A stretch of DNA of 64,000 bases from Caproicibacterium lactatifermentans (GCF_013315815.1 NZ_CP046051.1:620001-684000), one strand, 5' to 3'; counted from the stretch's first letter, positions 17,481-26,075 are shown. The notes: generated by a model not told the origin, from the sequence alone. Numbers and translations are program-made.

Positions 17481-18939
17481 AAATAACGCCTATCATTATG
17501 AACTGGAAAAACTCTGCCGTCTGTTTTATCCGGAAGAACCTATCCGCGTTATGGAGGATGGCACACTGCCGCCGAATCCAGCACCGCTGACTGCTGTTGC
17601 CCGTGTGGAGAAAACAGGGAACAGTGTACAGCTGAAAGCTAGCCTGTCGGAAGGCAAAGCGGTTTTGCGGGCGGAGCGCGCCTATGAGCCCGGCCTTTTC
17701 GGTGACCAAAATCCAGAACGGCAGCTGGCGGAGCTTTTGTACGGCTTGCTGGTTCAAAAAACTGGCTTTACGCCGCGCTGGGGTATTCTGACGGGTATTC
17801 GGCCGGTAAAAATGCTGCACAGCCTGATAGACCGTTGGGGACAGGACAAAGCGCTGCAGATTTTTATGGACGCATATCATGTCAGCCGTCAGAAAACGCG
17901 CCTGGCACTGCTTACCCTGCACAAAGAGAGCAGCATCTTGGCACAGAAAAAGCCAAACGGCTTCAGTCTGTATATCGGCATTCCGTTTTGTCCCAGCCGG
18001 TGTGCGTACTGTTCATTTGTGTCGATGTCCGTTGAAAAAACCATGCAGCTGATTCCCGACTATGTAACCTGCCTGTGCCGAGAAATTCGTGCGGCAGGCA
18101 GGGTGGCAAAAGGACTGGGCCTTGTCCTGCAGGCGGTATATATGGGCGGCGGAACACCGACAACGCTTTCTGCGGAGCAGATGGACGCGGTTCTGGCAGC
18201 CGTGCAAGATTCGTTTGATTTATCTGCCTGCCGAGAAGTGACAGTAGAAGCCGGACGGCCGGACACCGTTACACCGGAAAAGCTGCGTGGTCTGCGCCGC
18301 CGCGGTGTAACACGCATCAGCATCAACCCGCAGACCATGCAGGAAAAGGTGCTGCAGGCGATTGGCCGCCGTCATACGGTACAGCAGGTGCTGGACGCCT
18401 TTGCCATGGCCCGCGAGGCAGAGTTTGACAATATCAATATGGATTTAATTGCCGGCCTGCCGCTGGACACACCGGAAACGTTTGCCGATACGGTGGACCG
18501 CGTGTGTGCCCTTGGCCCCGAAAGCATTACCGTACACACACTGGCCCTCAAGCGTGCGTCCCGCATCTTTCAGCAGGGGGAGCAGCGCGCTTCCGGTGCG
18601 ATGGTTGCACAGATGCTGGATTATGCCGGCCAAAAACTGCTTTCCGGCGGCTGGCAGCCGTACTATCTGTACCGTCAAACACGCATTTTGGGTGGTTTGG
18701 AAAATGTCGGCTTTGCCAAACCGGGATTCGAGGATTTTTACAATACCGTTATTATGGATGAAAGCCAAACCATTCTGGCCTGCGGTGCGGGTGCAGGCAG
18801 CAAAATCTGTGCACCGGACGGACGGCTTACCCGTGTGTATAATTTCAAGTATCCTTATGAGTATATTACGCGCCATAAGGAAATACTGGAGCGGAAAGAA
18901 AAGGTGGAACAGATTTATGAAACATTTGCGCACACCTGA
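17464..18939 (+). CDS. hemZ: Radical SAM coproporphyrinogen dehydrogenase-like protein HemZ
   Basis: The 491-residue product has a HemZ-type N-terminal region (about residues 1-150), then a radical SAM core with CPSRCAYCSF (cluster cysteines about residues 178-185), VYMGGGTPTTL (SAM binding) and NINMDLIAGLP. HemZ/HemN-like enzymes act on coproporphyrinogen in haem synthesis or are haem-handling relatives. The exact role in a clostridium without visible haem genes is uncertain. Start ATG 17464 lies inside the MBL gene end; the longer upstream frame is a shadow of the MBL gene. Confidence 0.9.
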   Translation: MDLILENNAYHYELEKLCRLFYPEEPIRVMEDGTLPPNPAPLTAVARVEKTGNSVQLKASLSEGKAVLRAERAYEPGLFGDQNPERQLAELLYGLLVQKTGFTPRWGILTGIRPVKMLHSLIDRWGQDKALQIFMDAYHVSRQKTRLALLTLHKESSILAQKKPNGFSLYIGIPFCPSRCAYCSFVSMSVEKTMQLIPDYVTCLCREIRAAGRVAKGLGLVLQAVYMGGGTPTTLSAEQMDAVLAAVQDSFDLSACREVTVEAGRPDTVTPEKLRGLRRRGVTRISINPQTMQEKVLQAIGRRHTVQQVLDAFAMAREAEFDNINMDLIAGLPLDTPETFADTVDRVCALGPESITVHTLALKRASRIFQQGEQRASGAMVAQMLDYAGQKLLSGGWQPYYLYRQTRILGGLENVGFAKPGFEDFYNTVIMDESQTILACGAGAGSKICAPDGRLTRVYNFKYPYEYITRHKEILERKEKVEQIYETFAHT

Positions 18940-19876
18940 ATATGTACGATTCAACAATAATTTAGAGGACATCAACCATATGGCACAGCGGGACCCGGCC
19001 CATTTGGTGGCACTTGCAGACCGGCATTTTCATAAAAGTGTGCAGGACGTTGCCAAAAAGACCATTGCGCGCGGCTGCCGGGTCGTTTTGCTGGCCGGGC
19101 CGAGCAGCAGCGGAAAAACGACAACTGCCCACCTGCTTTCGGATGCACTGTGCCAGTTGGGACATGAAACACAGATAATTTCTCTGGATGATTTCTACCA
19201 TCCGGAGGAGGAAGCGCCTCGGCGGGAGGACGGCACCCAGGACTTTGAATGTCTGGAAGCACTTCGGGTAGACTATATTCAGAAGTGCCTGCATGATTTG
19301 GCTACCTCCAACAGCTGCGAAGTGCCGGAATTTGATTTTGTGCATCATCGTCCTGCCCAGCAGACACGGCATCTAAGCCTTTCCCCGGACGGCATTGCCA
19401 TTATCGAGGGGCTTCATGCGCTGAACCCAATTTTAACGAAGGACCTGCCGCGCGGCAGTACAGAATGTGTGTATATCAATGTCAAACAGAATATATGCAC
19501 GCGGTCCGAAGTTTTGCTGGAAGCAAAGGAAGTACGCATGATTCGCCGCATTGTGCGGGATTATAACTTCCGCGGCACTTCCCCCGAGCGGACGCTGAAA
19601 ATGTGGGATTCGGTTATGGAGGGCGAACGCAGGTATATTGCACCTTTCCGTGCCGGTGCTGACTTCACCATCAATTCCCTGCATGCCTACGAGCTGGGGG
19701 CTTTGCGCAATCAGGCGTTGATGCTGCTGCGTACAGTGGTGGAGCCGGGCGGTTGGATTGCCGATGAAGTACAGCGCCTGTCCTTTGCGCTGATGCTCTG
19801 CACGCCGGTCAGTCCTACACTGCTGCCGCCGACTTCATTGATTCGGGAATTTATCGGTGGAGGGCTGTATTCCTGA
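18917..19876 (+). CDS. Uridine kinase-like nucleoside kinase
   Basis: The 319-residue protein has a Walker A motif GPSSSGKTTT (about residues 61-70), SLDDFYHP, EFDFVHHRPA and IIEGLHALN, typical of uridine kinase-like phosphotransferases. Family members often carry an N-terminal TGS-like domain and are annotated nucleoside kinase; here that domain is absent and only a short N-terminal region precedes the P-loop. Start ATG 18917 follows AAGGTGG and lies within the last 23 bp of hemZ, so the two are coupled. The long open frame upstream of it is a shadow of hemZ. Confidence 0.87.
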   Translation: MKHLRTPEYVRFNNNLEDINHMAQRDPAHLVALADRHFHKSVQDVAKKTIARGCRVVLLAGPSSSGKTTTAHLLSDALCQLGHETQIISLDDFYHPEEEAPRREDGTQDFECLEALRVDYIQKCLHDLATSNSCEVPEFDFVHHRPAQQTRHLSLSPDGIAIIEGLHALNPILTKDLPRGSTECVYINVKQNICTRSEVLLEAKEVRMIRRIVRDYNFRGTSPERTLKMWDSVMEGERRYIAPFRAGADFTINSLHAYELGALRNQALMLLRTVVEPGGWIADEVQRLSFALMLCTPVSPTLLPPTSLIREFIGGGLYS

Positions 19877-19893
19877 TAAAATGCGATTTGTCC

Positions 19894-19923
19894 TTGCTAT
19901 TTGGTTATAAAGCGTGCTATAAT
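19894..19923 (+). promoter_or_regulatory. Candidate promoter of the zinc-ribbon gene
   Basis: TTGCTA (19894-19899), 18-bp spacer, TATAAT (19918-19923). Confidence 0.5.
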
Positions 19924-19973
19924 TTCTAAAAAATTATATACAATGTGCAAAAATAAAAAGGAGCGTGACAAGA

Positions 19974-20477
19974 ATGGGCCTGTTCGAAGATATGGTTCTC
20001 AACGCAAAGACAGCAGCTTCTGCAGTTGGCAAAAAGGCTAATCAGGTTGTGGATATTTCTAGACTGCGCTTGAGTGCGGCAGATTTAAACAATGAAATCA
20101 GCAAGCGTTTCGAGGCGCTGGGACGTGTTGTATACGATGCCCGTAAATCGGGCACTTCTTCTGATGAGCTGGTCGGCGAATGCGTGCTGGCGATTGATGA
20201 ATTGTATGAGCAGCTGGATGCTGTCAACGAGCAGCTGGCCGCCCACCGCTGCCGTATCACCTGCAGCGCATGTGGCCAGGAAAATCCCGCCAGTGCTGTG
20301 TACTGCAGCAAATGCGGCGGAAAGTTGCAGCGGGACGAACCGGTTCCACCGCAGGATGCTCCCGCAGAGGACAGCGCGGTACCGGCTCAGCCGGAAACAC
20401 CGCCGACAGAGGAAAAACAAGCTGATGAAAAACCCGCGGACGAACAGCCCGCAGGGGAAGACAATCAGCAGGATTGA
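19974..20477 (+). CDS. Small zinc-ribbon protein with acidic/proline-rich tail
   Basis: The 167-residue protein has an alpha-helical N-terminal half (about residues 1-75, with ISKRFEALGRVVYDAR), a zinc ribbon formed by CSACGQ and CSKCGG (about residues 85-105), and a disordered tail rich in Pro, Glu and Gln. Function is not recognised. ATG 19974 follows AAGGAG at 19958-19963. It is a single-gene unit between a promoter and a strong terminator. Confidence 0.85.
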   Translation: MGLFEDMVLNAKTAASAVGKKANQVVDISRLRLSAADLNNEISKRFEALGRVVYDARKSGTSSDELVGECVLAIDELYEQLDAVNEQLAAHRCRITCSACGQENPASAVYCSKCGGKLQRDEPVPPQDAPAEDSAVPAQPETPPTEEKQADEKPADEQPAGEDNQQD

Positions 20478-20492
20478 TTTTTTAATATGCTG

Positions 20493-20528
20493 GAACTGCC
20501 GTGCAAACATCTGCACGGCAGTTCTTTT
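20493..20528 (+). terminator. Intrinsic terminator
   Basis: A 13-bp perfect stem, GAACTGCCGTGCA / TGCACGGCAGTTC, is followed by TTTT. Confidence 0.93.
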
Positions 20529-20605
20529 ATACCTGTTCGGTCCGGCGGATATTTTCCTGCTTCCGTTCATAGAAATGGAAAAACAGGAGAAACGGAAGTG
20601 GCAGG

Positions 20606-22348
20606 ATGAAGCGGAAAAGCCAGAGCTTTTTAAAAGGAGCCGCCGTGCTGGTTGGGGCAGTTATGGTTGTGAAAGTGCTGGGTGCACTTTTTAAAATACC
20701 GCTGAGCTGGATTTTAACGCCGGTAGGCAGTGCCTACTTTGGCAGTGCCTATTCGCTGTATTTTCCCATTTACAGTTTGGCGGCAGCCGGCTTCCCCACG
20801 GCGGTGGCACGCATGGTCAGCGCCCGCTGCGCACAGGGGCGTTTTCAGGACGTGCGCCGGCTGCAGGGTGTGTCCATACGCTTGTTTACTGGCATTGGTC
20901 TGTGTGCGTTTACACTGATGATGGCACTTTCTGTTCCGTATGCACGGCTGGCCGTGCGGACCGGTCCGCAGACAGTTCTGCCAGCAGTGTGGGCGCTGGC
21001 GCCGTGTGCCTTTTTCTGCAGCATGATTTCCACCTACCGCGGGCTGTATGAAGGGCTGCGCAATATGACGCCCACAGCGGTTTCGCAAATCATTGAAGCA
21101 GCGGGGCGGCTGGTATTCGGCCTTGGTATCTGCGCGGCGCTGGCATCTGCCGCGGCGCGGGAATACGCCGCACACAAAACAGTGTGGGGCGTACCGCAGC
21201 CTTCCGCCGAATACGCGCGGCTGGCGGCACTGCCTGCCTGTGCGGCCGGTGCTGTGCTGGGTGTGACGATTGGCAGTATGCTGGCATTTTTCTTTTTGAT
21301 GATTTACTACCGAAAAAATGGGGATGGTATTACCGACGCAGAACTGCGCCGCTCACCGGAACCGCCAACAAAACGGGTACTGCGCCGGGAACTGCTGCAT
21401 ACGGCCATTCCCATTGCGCTGGGCTCGCTTGCGGTCAACCTTTCCACACTGGTGGACGCTACCCTTCTCAACAGCCGTCTGGATGACCTGATGCACCGTC
21501 TGCCGGAAGCTTTGCTGAATTTTTATGGGACACTGCTTCCGCCGGAAGTCGTCCGTATGCACAGTGTCCCGTCATTCCTGTACGGCTGTTACACCAATGC
21601 CAACACGCTGTTTATGCTGGTGCCGACCGTGACACAGGCGTTTGCCATGAGTGCGCTGCCCAGTGTGACAGCGGCATGGGCCGGCGGTTCTCATAAAAAG
21701 CTGGAAACGTGCGTTCATGCGGTGCTGCGGCTGTCGGCTATGGTGACACTGCCCATGGGACTGGGCCTTTCCGTGATGGGGGAACCGGTCTGCCGGCTGC
21801 TGTTCGGTACACAGAACGCACCGGAAATTACCGGACGCATTCTGTCTGTACTGGGTATCGCGTCTATTTTTTCCGCACTGTGCACACCGGTACAAAGTAT
21901 GCTGCAGGCAGTGGGAAGGGTGGACCTGCCGGTCAAGTTCCTGTTTGCGGGCCTTGCGGTCAAATGCGTTCTCAATTATTTTTTGGTTGGTGACCCACGC
22001 TTTCAGGTTATGGGGGCAGCAGTCGGTACACTGGTGTGCTATTTCTTTATTCTGACAGCGTCCCTCATTGCTCTGCGCCGCGCGACAGGGGTGAAACTGC
22101 ATCTGTTGTCCTACTTTGGCAGGCCGCTGCTGGCCGGGGCACTGACTGCGGTGTCCGCAAGGCTTTTGTGGCGGGTGCTGATGCTCCGTTTGCCGCAGGC
22201 CGCAGCAACTCTTCTAGCGATTCTGGGGGCCGTTCTTCTGTACCTTTTGTGTGCCTTTGCATTGGAAATTGTCACAAGAGAGGATATACGCTCGCTGTTC
22301 CGGCAGAAATTCCCTAAAAGCCTTGCAAAAAAGGGCCGTATCGTGTAA
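20606..22348 (+). CDS. Polysaccharide/lipid flippase of the SpoVB/MurJ (MOP) superfamily
   Basis: The 580-residue membrane protein has about 14 predicted helices and begins SFLKGAAVLVGAVMVVKVLGALFKIPLSWIL, the SpoVB-type N-terminus. Other family segments are YLFPIYSLAAAGFPTAVARMVS-like and PVQSMLQAVGRVDLPVKF. In spore formers, SpoVB-like proteins are thought to flip peptidoglycan precursors during cortex formation; related proteins export other polysaccharides. Which role applies is open, although the nearby mazG-HU-yabPQ block follows spoVB-like genes in several Firmicutes. Confidence 0.87.
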   Translation: MKRKSQSFLKGAAVLVGAVMVVKVLGALFKIPLSWILTPVGSAYFGSAYSLYFPIYSLAAAGFPTAVARMVSARCAQGRFQDVRRLQGVSIRLFTGIGLCAFTLMMALSVPYARLAVRTGPQTVLPAVWALAPCAFFCSMISTYRGLYEGLRNMTPTAVSQIIEAAGRLVFGLGICAALASAAAREYAAHKTVWGVPQPSAEYARLAALPACAAGAVLGVTIGSMLAFFFLMIYYRKNGDGITDAELRRSPEPPTKRVLRRELLHTAIPIALGSLAVNLSTLVDATLLNSRLDDLMHRLPEALLNFYGTLLPPEVVRMHSVPSFLYGCYTNANTLFMLVPTVTQAFAMSALPSVTAAWAGGSHKKLETCVHAVLRLSAMVTLPMGLGLSVMGEPVCRLLFGTQNAPEITGRILSVLGIASIFSALCTPVQSMLQAVGRVDLPVKFLFAGLAVKCVLNYFLVGDPRFQVMGAAVGTLVCYFFILTASLIALRRATGVKLHLLSYFGRPLLAGALTAVSARLLWRVLMLRLPQAAATLLAILGAVLLYLLCAFALEIVTREDIRSLFRQKFPKSLAKKGRIV

Positions 22349-22394
22349 AATAATAGCGTTCTGGCCTGAATACGGGAAAGAAGGGGTTCCTGCT

Positions 22395-23084
22395 GTGGCG
22401 TTTCAGCAAAAAAACCGGTATGATTTAAAAGACCTGCGCCGCATTATCGAGATTCTGCGCGCGCCGGGCGGTTGTCCGTGGGACCGTGCGCAAGACCATC
22501 ACTCTATCCGCAATGATTTTATTGAGGAAACGTATGAGGCGGTCGAGGCGATTGACCGAGAGGACAGCACCCTTCTGCGGGAAGAACTGGGCGATGTCCT
22601 GTTTCAAGTTTTGTTCCACTGTCAGCTGGAGCAGGAAGCTGGCCGTTTTTCGTTCGATGACATTGTAGACGGCGTAGCCAAAAAAATGATTGTGCGCCAC
22701 CCGCATGTTTTCGGAACCGTAAAGGTCAGCAGTATGTCTCAACTCCTGCAGAACTGGGATGCAATTAAAGAAAAAACCAAAAAACAAACCAGTCAGACAG
22801 AGGTCCTGCGCAGTGTTTCACCTGCGCTGCCGTCGCTGATGCGTGCGGCAAAAATACAGAAAAAGGCACAAAAAGCCGGTTACCCGCCGGAGCAGCCACC
22901 GCAGAAGGCTGTTTCTCGGCAGGAGGCAGGTGAACTGCTTTTGCAGGCGGTGCGTACGGTGCATGCCGCAGGGCTGGAGCCGGAGCAGGTGCTGCAGGAA
23001 GCGACCGAATCCTATATTGACTCTTTTTCACAATGGGAGGCAGCGCAGACATTGCAAAAGCCGACCAGTGAAGACAGGAAATGA
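22395..23084 (+). CDS. mazG: MazG-type nucleoside triphosphate pyrophosphohydrolase
   Basis: The 229-residue protein has the MazG signature: LRAPGGCPWDRAQDHHSI, then EETYEAVEAID and EELGDVLFQVLFH, giving the EExxE and ExxD metal-binding residues. It hydrolyses (d)NTPs to monophosphates, a house-cleaning role. It is shorter than the two-domain E. coli MazG (about 260) because the second domain is partial. I chose the GTG at 22395 with an AAAGAAGGGG SD 8 nt upstream; the longer frame starting at 22251 overlaps the flippase gene. Confidence 0.92.
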   Translation: MAFQQKNRYDLKDLRRIIEILRAPGGCPWDRAQDHHSIRNDFIEETYEAVEAIDREDSTLLREELGDVLFQVLFHCQLEQEAGRFSFDDIVDGVAKKMIVRHPHVFGTVKVSSMSQLLQNWDAIKEKTKKQTSQTEVLRSVSPALPSLMRAAKIQKKAQKAGYPPEQPPQKAVSRQEAGELLLQAVRTVHAAGLEPEQVLQEATESYIDSFSQWEAAQTLQKPTSEDRK

Positions 23085-23103
23085 CAAATGGAGGAAACGT
23101 AAA

Positions 23104-23379
23104 ATGAATAAAACAGAACTTATCAATGCTGTTGCAGAGAAAACTGCTGTATCTAAAAAAGATACTGAAAATATTATCAATGCTGCTATCAGCTCCATCA
23201 TCGAAACAGTCGCCGACGAAGAAAAGGTACAGCTGGCAGGCTTCGGCACTTTTGAGTGCCGCAACCGCAGCGCACGGCAGGGCCGTGACCCCCGCACCAA
23301 TACGACCATTGAGATTCCAGCTTCCAAGGCACCGGCATTCAAGGCTGGCAAGGCATTTAAGGACGCTGTGAATAAGTAA
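23104..23379 (+). CDS. hup: HU family DNA-binding protein
   Basis: The 91-residue protein has the exact HU length and motifs: MNKTELINAVAE, VQLAGFGTFECRNR and the C-terminal FKAGKAFKDAVN; the DNA-binding arm is RSARQGRDPRTNTTIEIP. It is a nucleoid protein that bends DNA. ATG 23104 follows GGAGGAAACGT, 19 bp after mazG. The order mazG-hup-rqcP-yabP-yabQ-divIC is a conserved Firmicutes neighbourhood. Confidence 0.96.
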   Translation: MNKTELINAVAEKTAVSKKDTENIINAAISSIIETVADEEKVQLAGFGTFECRNRSARQGRDPRTNTTIEIPASKAPAFKAGKAFKDAVNK

Positions 23380-23398
23380 GGTCCAACAGGATGGTATG

Positions 23399-23434
23399 GG
23401 CAGCTTACCGGCATTGAACGGGGGCTGCCTTTTT
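23399..23434 (+). terminator. Intrinsic terminator after hup
   Basis: GGCAGC (23399-23404) pairs with GCTGCC (23424-23429), followed by TTTTT. Confidence 0.8.
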
Positions 23435-23484
23435 GCTTTCTGAACAGGACATATAAAAAGTTATAAATCATGTACAACAGCAGA

Positions 23485-23590
23485 GATAAAAACACGGTCC
23501 GGTTGGTAGTCCGGGCGCGGCTGTGACCGTCAGTAACCTGCCTCCTTGGTTGTCCTTTCTCCGCTTTCTATATTTAAGGAGGCAAGTTTT
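23485..23590 (+). promoter_or_regulatory. yjdF riboswitch (aza-aromatic-binding class), with SD-sequestering hairpin
   Basis: The 5' leader of yjdF holds a structured RNA. ACGGTC (23494-23499) can pair with GACCGT (23525-23530), enclosing CCGG...CCGG and GTTGGTAGTCCGGG, and it is followed by CAGTAACCTGCCTCC. This agrees with my memory of the yjdF motif RNA consensus, and the gene below encodes YjdF. TGCCTCCTT (23539-23547) is perfectly complementary to AAGGAGGCA (23576-23584), the SD region of yjdF, so translation control is likely. The class is reported to bind aza-aromatic compounds. Exact boundaries need a covariance model. Confidence 0.8.
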
Positions 23591-24010
23591 ATGGAACAGA
23601 TTGTATCACGGCTGACTGTTTTTTTCGAGGATCCATTTTGGGTGGGTGTATGCGAGCACAGTGACAGCGGCGGCTATGGTGTCTGCCGCGTTGTGTTTGG
23701 CGCGGAGCCGAAGGACTATGAGGTTTACGACAAGGTGATCTGCGGCTATTGCCGTTTGCGGTACGGACATACAGCCCTTGCTGCCGAAGACAGCACCGAA
23801 AAGCGAAACCCGAAGCGGATGCAGCGGGAAGCCGCCCGGCAGATGAAGGTCCGCGGCATCAGCACAAAAGCGCAGCAGGCACTGAAGCTCCAACAGGAGC
23901 AGGGCAAAGCGGCGCGCAGGGTGAAGAGCCGCGCACAGAAAGAAGCCGAAAAAGAGCGCCGGTTTCTGCTGCACCAAGAAAAACGCCGGGAAAAGAAAAA
24001 AGGCCGGTGA
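23591..24010 (+). CDS. yjdF: YjdF family protein (DUF2992)
   Basis: The 139-residue protein begins MEQIVSRLTVFFEDPFWVGV, has GGYGVCRVVFGAEPKDYEVYD, and ends in a long, very basic, probably helical tail (RQMKVRGISTKAQQALKLQ and KRREKKKGR). This is the DUF2992/YjdF architecture. Its biochemical role is unknown; the riboswitch upstream links it to a response to aza-aromatic molecules. ATG 23591 has AAGGAGG 8 nt upstream, the same SD that can be masked by the leader hairpin. The longer upstream frame from 23546 runs through the riboswitch and is not real. Confidence 0.9.
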   Translation: MEQIVSRLTVFFEDPFWVGVCEHSDSGGYGVCRVVFGAEPKDYEVYDKVICGYCRLRYGHTALAAEDSTEKRNPKRMQREAARQMKVRGISTKAQQALKLQQEQGKAARRVKSRAQKEAEKERRFLLHQEKRREKKKGR

Positions 24011-24050
24011 TCTTTCAACAAATTCGTTCCGGAAAGGGGAAAATCTTTTT

Positions 24051-24296
24051 ATGCGTCTGGATAAATTTTTAAAAGTATCCCGTATCATTAAACGCCGTAC
24101 GGTGGCAAATGAAGCCTGTGACGCCGGCCGGGTGTTGGCAAACGGCCGGTCGGCTCGTGCTTCCTACGATGTGAAGGTCGGCGACAAGCTGGAAATCACA
24201 TTGGGCGGCCGCGCAGTTAAGGCGGAAGTGCTCAGTGTTGACGAGCACGCCACCAAGGACAGCGCAGCTTCTATGTACCGGATTCTGGAAGAATAG
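24051..24296 (+). CDS. rqcP: RqcP/YabO-type S4 RNA-binding protein
   Basis: The 81-residue protein is a single S4 domain: MRLDKFLKVSRIIKRRTVANEACDAGRVLANG is the classic start of Hsp15/RqcP. In Firmicutes RqcP assists ribosome-associated quality control by stabilising the P-site peptidyl-tRNA during RqcH-driven alanine tailing. It lies between the yjdF unit and yabP, its usual place next to the yabPQ-divIC genes. Confidence 0.93.
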   Translation: MRLDKFLKVSRIIKRRTVANEACDAGRVLANGRSARASYDVKVGDKLEITLGGRAVKAEVLSVDEHATKDSAASMYRILEE

Positions 24297-24356
24297 AGAA
24301 TAGCCAGTCGCCGCGGCGCATATACCTTTTTGTATGAATCAGGAGGTGAATGCGCC

Positions 24357-24653
24357 ATGTACGACGAAAAACGGGAAGAAAAAAGTCCTTCCTCTGCAAA
24401 ATCACCGCATATTCTTACGCTGGAAAACCGGCATCAGCTGCGTGCAACCGGCGTTTCCAATGTCGACAGTTTTGATGAGCAGACGGTGGTCGTCTACACG
24501 TCACTGGGACAGCTGGTTGTACGGGGGGAAGAACTGCAGATTGAAAAGCTGAATGTGGAGACAGGCGAGCTGACTCTGACCGGCACGGTCGCTTCCATGA
24601 CCTATGTGGGCGACGAAAAGCGCGGCAGGCCTTTGTCGCGCCTGTTCCGGTAG
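24357..24653 (+). CDS. yabP: Sporulation protein YabP
   Basis: The 98-residue protein matches YabP: PHILTLENRHQLRATGVSNVDSFDEQ and VVYTSLGQLVVRGEELQIEKLNVETGEL, with a C-terminal MTYVGD. YabP is needed for spore morphogenesis with YabQ. ATG 24357 follows AGGAGGTGA at 24341-24349; the ATG at 24350 is out of frame. Its TAG stop overlaps the yabQ GTG start by one base. Confidence 0.94.
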   Translation: MYDEKREEKSPSSAKSPHILTLENRHQLRATGVSNVDSFDEQTVVVYTSLGQLVVRGEELQIEKLNVETGELTLTGTVASMTYVGDEKRGRPLSRLFR

Positions 24654-25378
24654 TGGATGCCACCGGCAGCCAGAATGTGCTGGCGTTTTTGCTTTTTGTC
24701 CTGCTGGGAGCAGCGCTGGCGGCAGTCTGGTGTTTCCTGCGTGCTGTGCGTATACAAATGCGCGAAAAGGCTGTATTCTGCATTGTGCTGGAGGCGGCTT
24801 TCGGTGTGCTGTGCGCGGTGTGCATCAAGCTGCTGGCACTCGGCGTTTATTGGGGTGAAATCCGCGGATTCCTGTTGATTGGGGCCGGGCTGGGCTTTTG
24901 GGCTGTTTACGAAACAGTGGGCAGGCTGCTGACGTTCCTTGTGGGCGGTATTCTGCGCTTTTTGGTGCGCTTCCTTCTGCGTCCGCTGGGAAAGCTGCTG
25001 TGCTGGATTTTGCGTATGCTGACAAAACTGCTGGAGGTTCCAATAAAGTTTGTCAGGAAAGTAGCACTTTGGGTAAAATGTGCCTTGAAATCTGCCCATC
25101 GGTTCGTGTATAATAAAAAATGTGCAAAAAGAACTGTGAAAAACAGAAAACTTGCAGAACGCAGGATGGTGAGGTTGCATGGAAAAACACCGCACGCAAA
25201 AAAAGCCGCGCCAAAAGCGCAGCGTCCTTCTGACGCTGGCGCTGGTCGTGTTCTGTGTGTATATGCTAGCGGCTATCGTCAACCAGCGAATGCAGATAAG
25301 CAGCCAAAAAGCAAAACTGCAGAGCATTCAGGCAGAAATACAGGTACAAGAAATAAAAAACAGCGACGTTCGCCATGA
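24653..25378 (+). CDS. yabQ: Spore cortex biosynthesis protein YabQ, with a 3' extension overlapping divIC
   Basis: The 241-residue protein has a hydrophobic N-terminal domain of about four membrane helices (residues 6-130) of YabQ type (NVLAFLLFVLLGAALAAVWCFLRA), then a basic amphipathic region. GTG 24653 overlaps the yabP stop. The last 67 residues (from about HGKTPHAKK) are encoded in another frame of the divIC start, a 200-bp overlap. The tail is low-complexity, rich in Lys, Arg and Gln. YabQ is needed for cortex formation in B. subtilis. Confidence 0.85.
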   Translation: MDATGSQNVLAFLLFVLLGAALAAVWCFLRAVRIQMREKAVFCIVLEAAFGVLCAVCIKLLALGVYWGEIRGFLLIGAGLGFWAVYETVGRLLTFLVGGILRFLVRFLLRPLGKLLCWILRMLTKLLEVPIKFVRKVALWVKCALKSAHRFVYNKKCAKRTVKNRKLAERRMVRLHGKTPHAKKAAPKAQRPSDAGAGRVLCVYASGYRQPANADKQPKSKTAEHSGRNTGTRNKKQRRSP

Positions 25379-25487
25379 GCTGCAAAGCCAGGGTGCCAGC
25401 AGTGAATATGTTGCGCGTATCGCCCGCGAAAGCCTGAACATGGCCAAAGCAGGAGAGAGAATCTTCATCTGTCCGGGCGGCGACTGA
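25179..25487 (+). CDS. divIC: FtsB/DivIC-type septum formation initiator
   Basis: The 102-residue protein has a basic cytoplasmic N-terminus, one membrane helix (about residues 16-35), a coiled coil (QRMQISSQKAKLQSIQAEIQ) and the conserved YVARIARESLNMAKAGERIF end of FtsB/DivIC. It links FtsL and FtsQ/DivIB at the division septum. ATG 25179 follows GGATGGTGAGG and lies inside yabQ. Confidence 0.93.
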   Translation: MEKHRTQKKPRQKRSVLLTLALVVFCVYMLAAIVNQRMQISSQKAKLQSIQAEIQVQEIKNSDVRHELQSQGASSEYVARIARESLNMAKAGERIFICPGGD

Positions 25488-25526
25488 CCGCCGACAGAAA
25501 ATTTTGAAGGAGGAACAAAGAGTTTT

Positions 25527-26021
25527 ATGCAGCTTGAGGTAGGTACTGTTGTGGAAGGCAAGGTCACCGGAATTACGAGTTTCGGTGCGTTTGTGGAACT
25601 TCCTACCGGCCAAACCGGCATGGTTCATATTTCCGAAATTGCGCCCACGTTTGTGCGCGAAATTCGTGATTTTGTTTCGGTGGGGCAGACCGTCAAGGTG
25701 AAAATCCTGAATATCGGTGAGAATAATAAAATCAGCCTTTCCATGAAACAGGTGGAAGGGCAGAATTTGGGCGGAAACAACCATCGGCCGCCACAGCAGC
25801 AGCAGGGAGGCCGCCCGCGCCAGCAGCACCACCGCAAGCCGGAACCGCAGCAGCATCGCCCAGGCAACTTCGAGTGGCAGCCGCGCCGCAATGAACCAGC
25901 TGATTTTGAAGATATGATGACACACTTTAAGCAGACAAGCGATGAAAAAATATCGGACTTAAAAAAGACACTGGAAGGTAAGCACGGCGGATATTCCCGC
26001 CGCGGCAATGGCTTCCACTGA
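25527..26021 (+). CDS. S1 domain RNA-binding protein (YabR/GSP13-like)
   Basis: The 164-residue protein has one N-terminal S1 domain (residues 1-75; EGKVTGITSFGAFVELPTGQTGMVHISEIA, VGQTVKVKIL) and a Gln/Arg/His-rich disordered tail. YabR-type proteins follow divIC in Bacillus and Clostridia and bind ribosomes or RNA. ATG 25527 follows GAAGGAGGAAC. Confidence 0.93.
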   Translation: MQLEVGTVVEGKVTGITSFGAFVELPTGQTGMVHISEIAPTFVREIRDFVSVGQTVKVKILNIGENNKISLSMKQVEGQNLGGNNHRPPQQQQGGRPRQQHHRKPEPQQHRPGNFEWQPRRNEPADFEDMMTHFKQTSDEKISDLKKTLEGKHGGYSRRGNGFH

Positions 26022-26075
26022 CTCTATGTTCCTTTTAAGGCAGCATCTGCACAGGGGCAGGTTTTGTTCCCGCGT

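Noticed and set aside
18449..18916. N-terminal extension of the nucleoside kinase
   Set aside because: It overlaps hemZ in another frame; the kinase has an SD (AAGGTGG) at ATG 18917.
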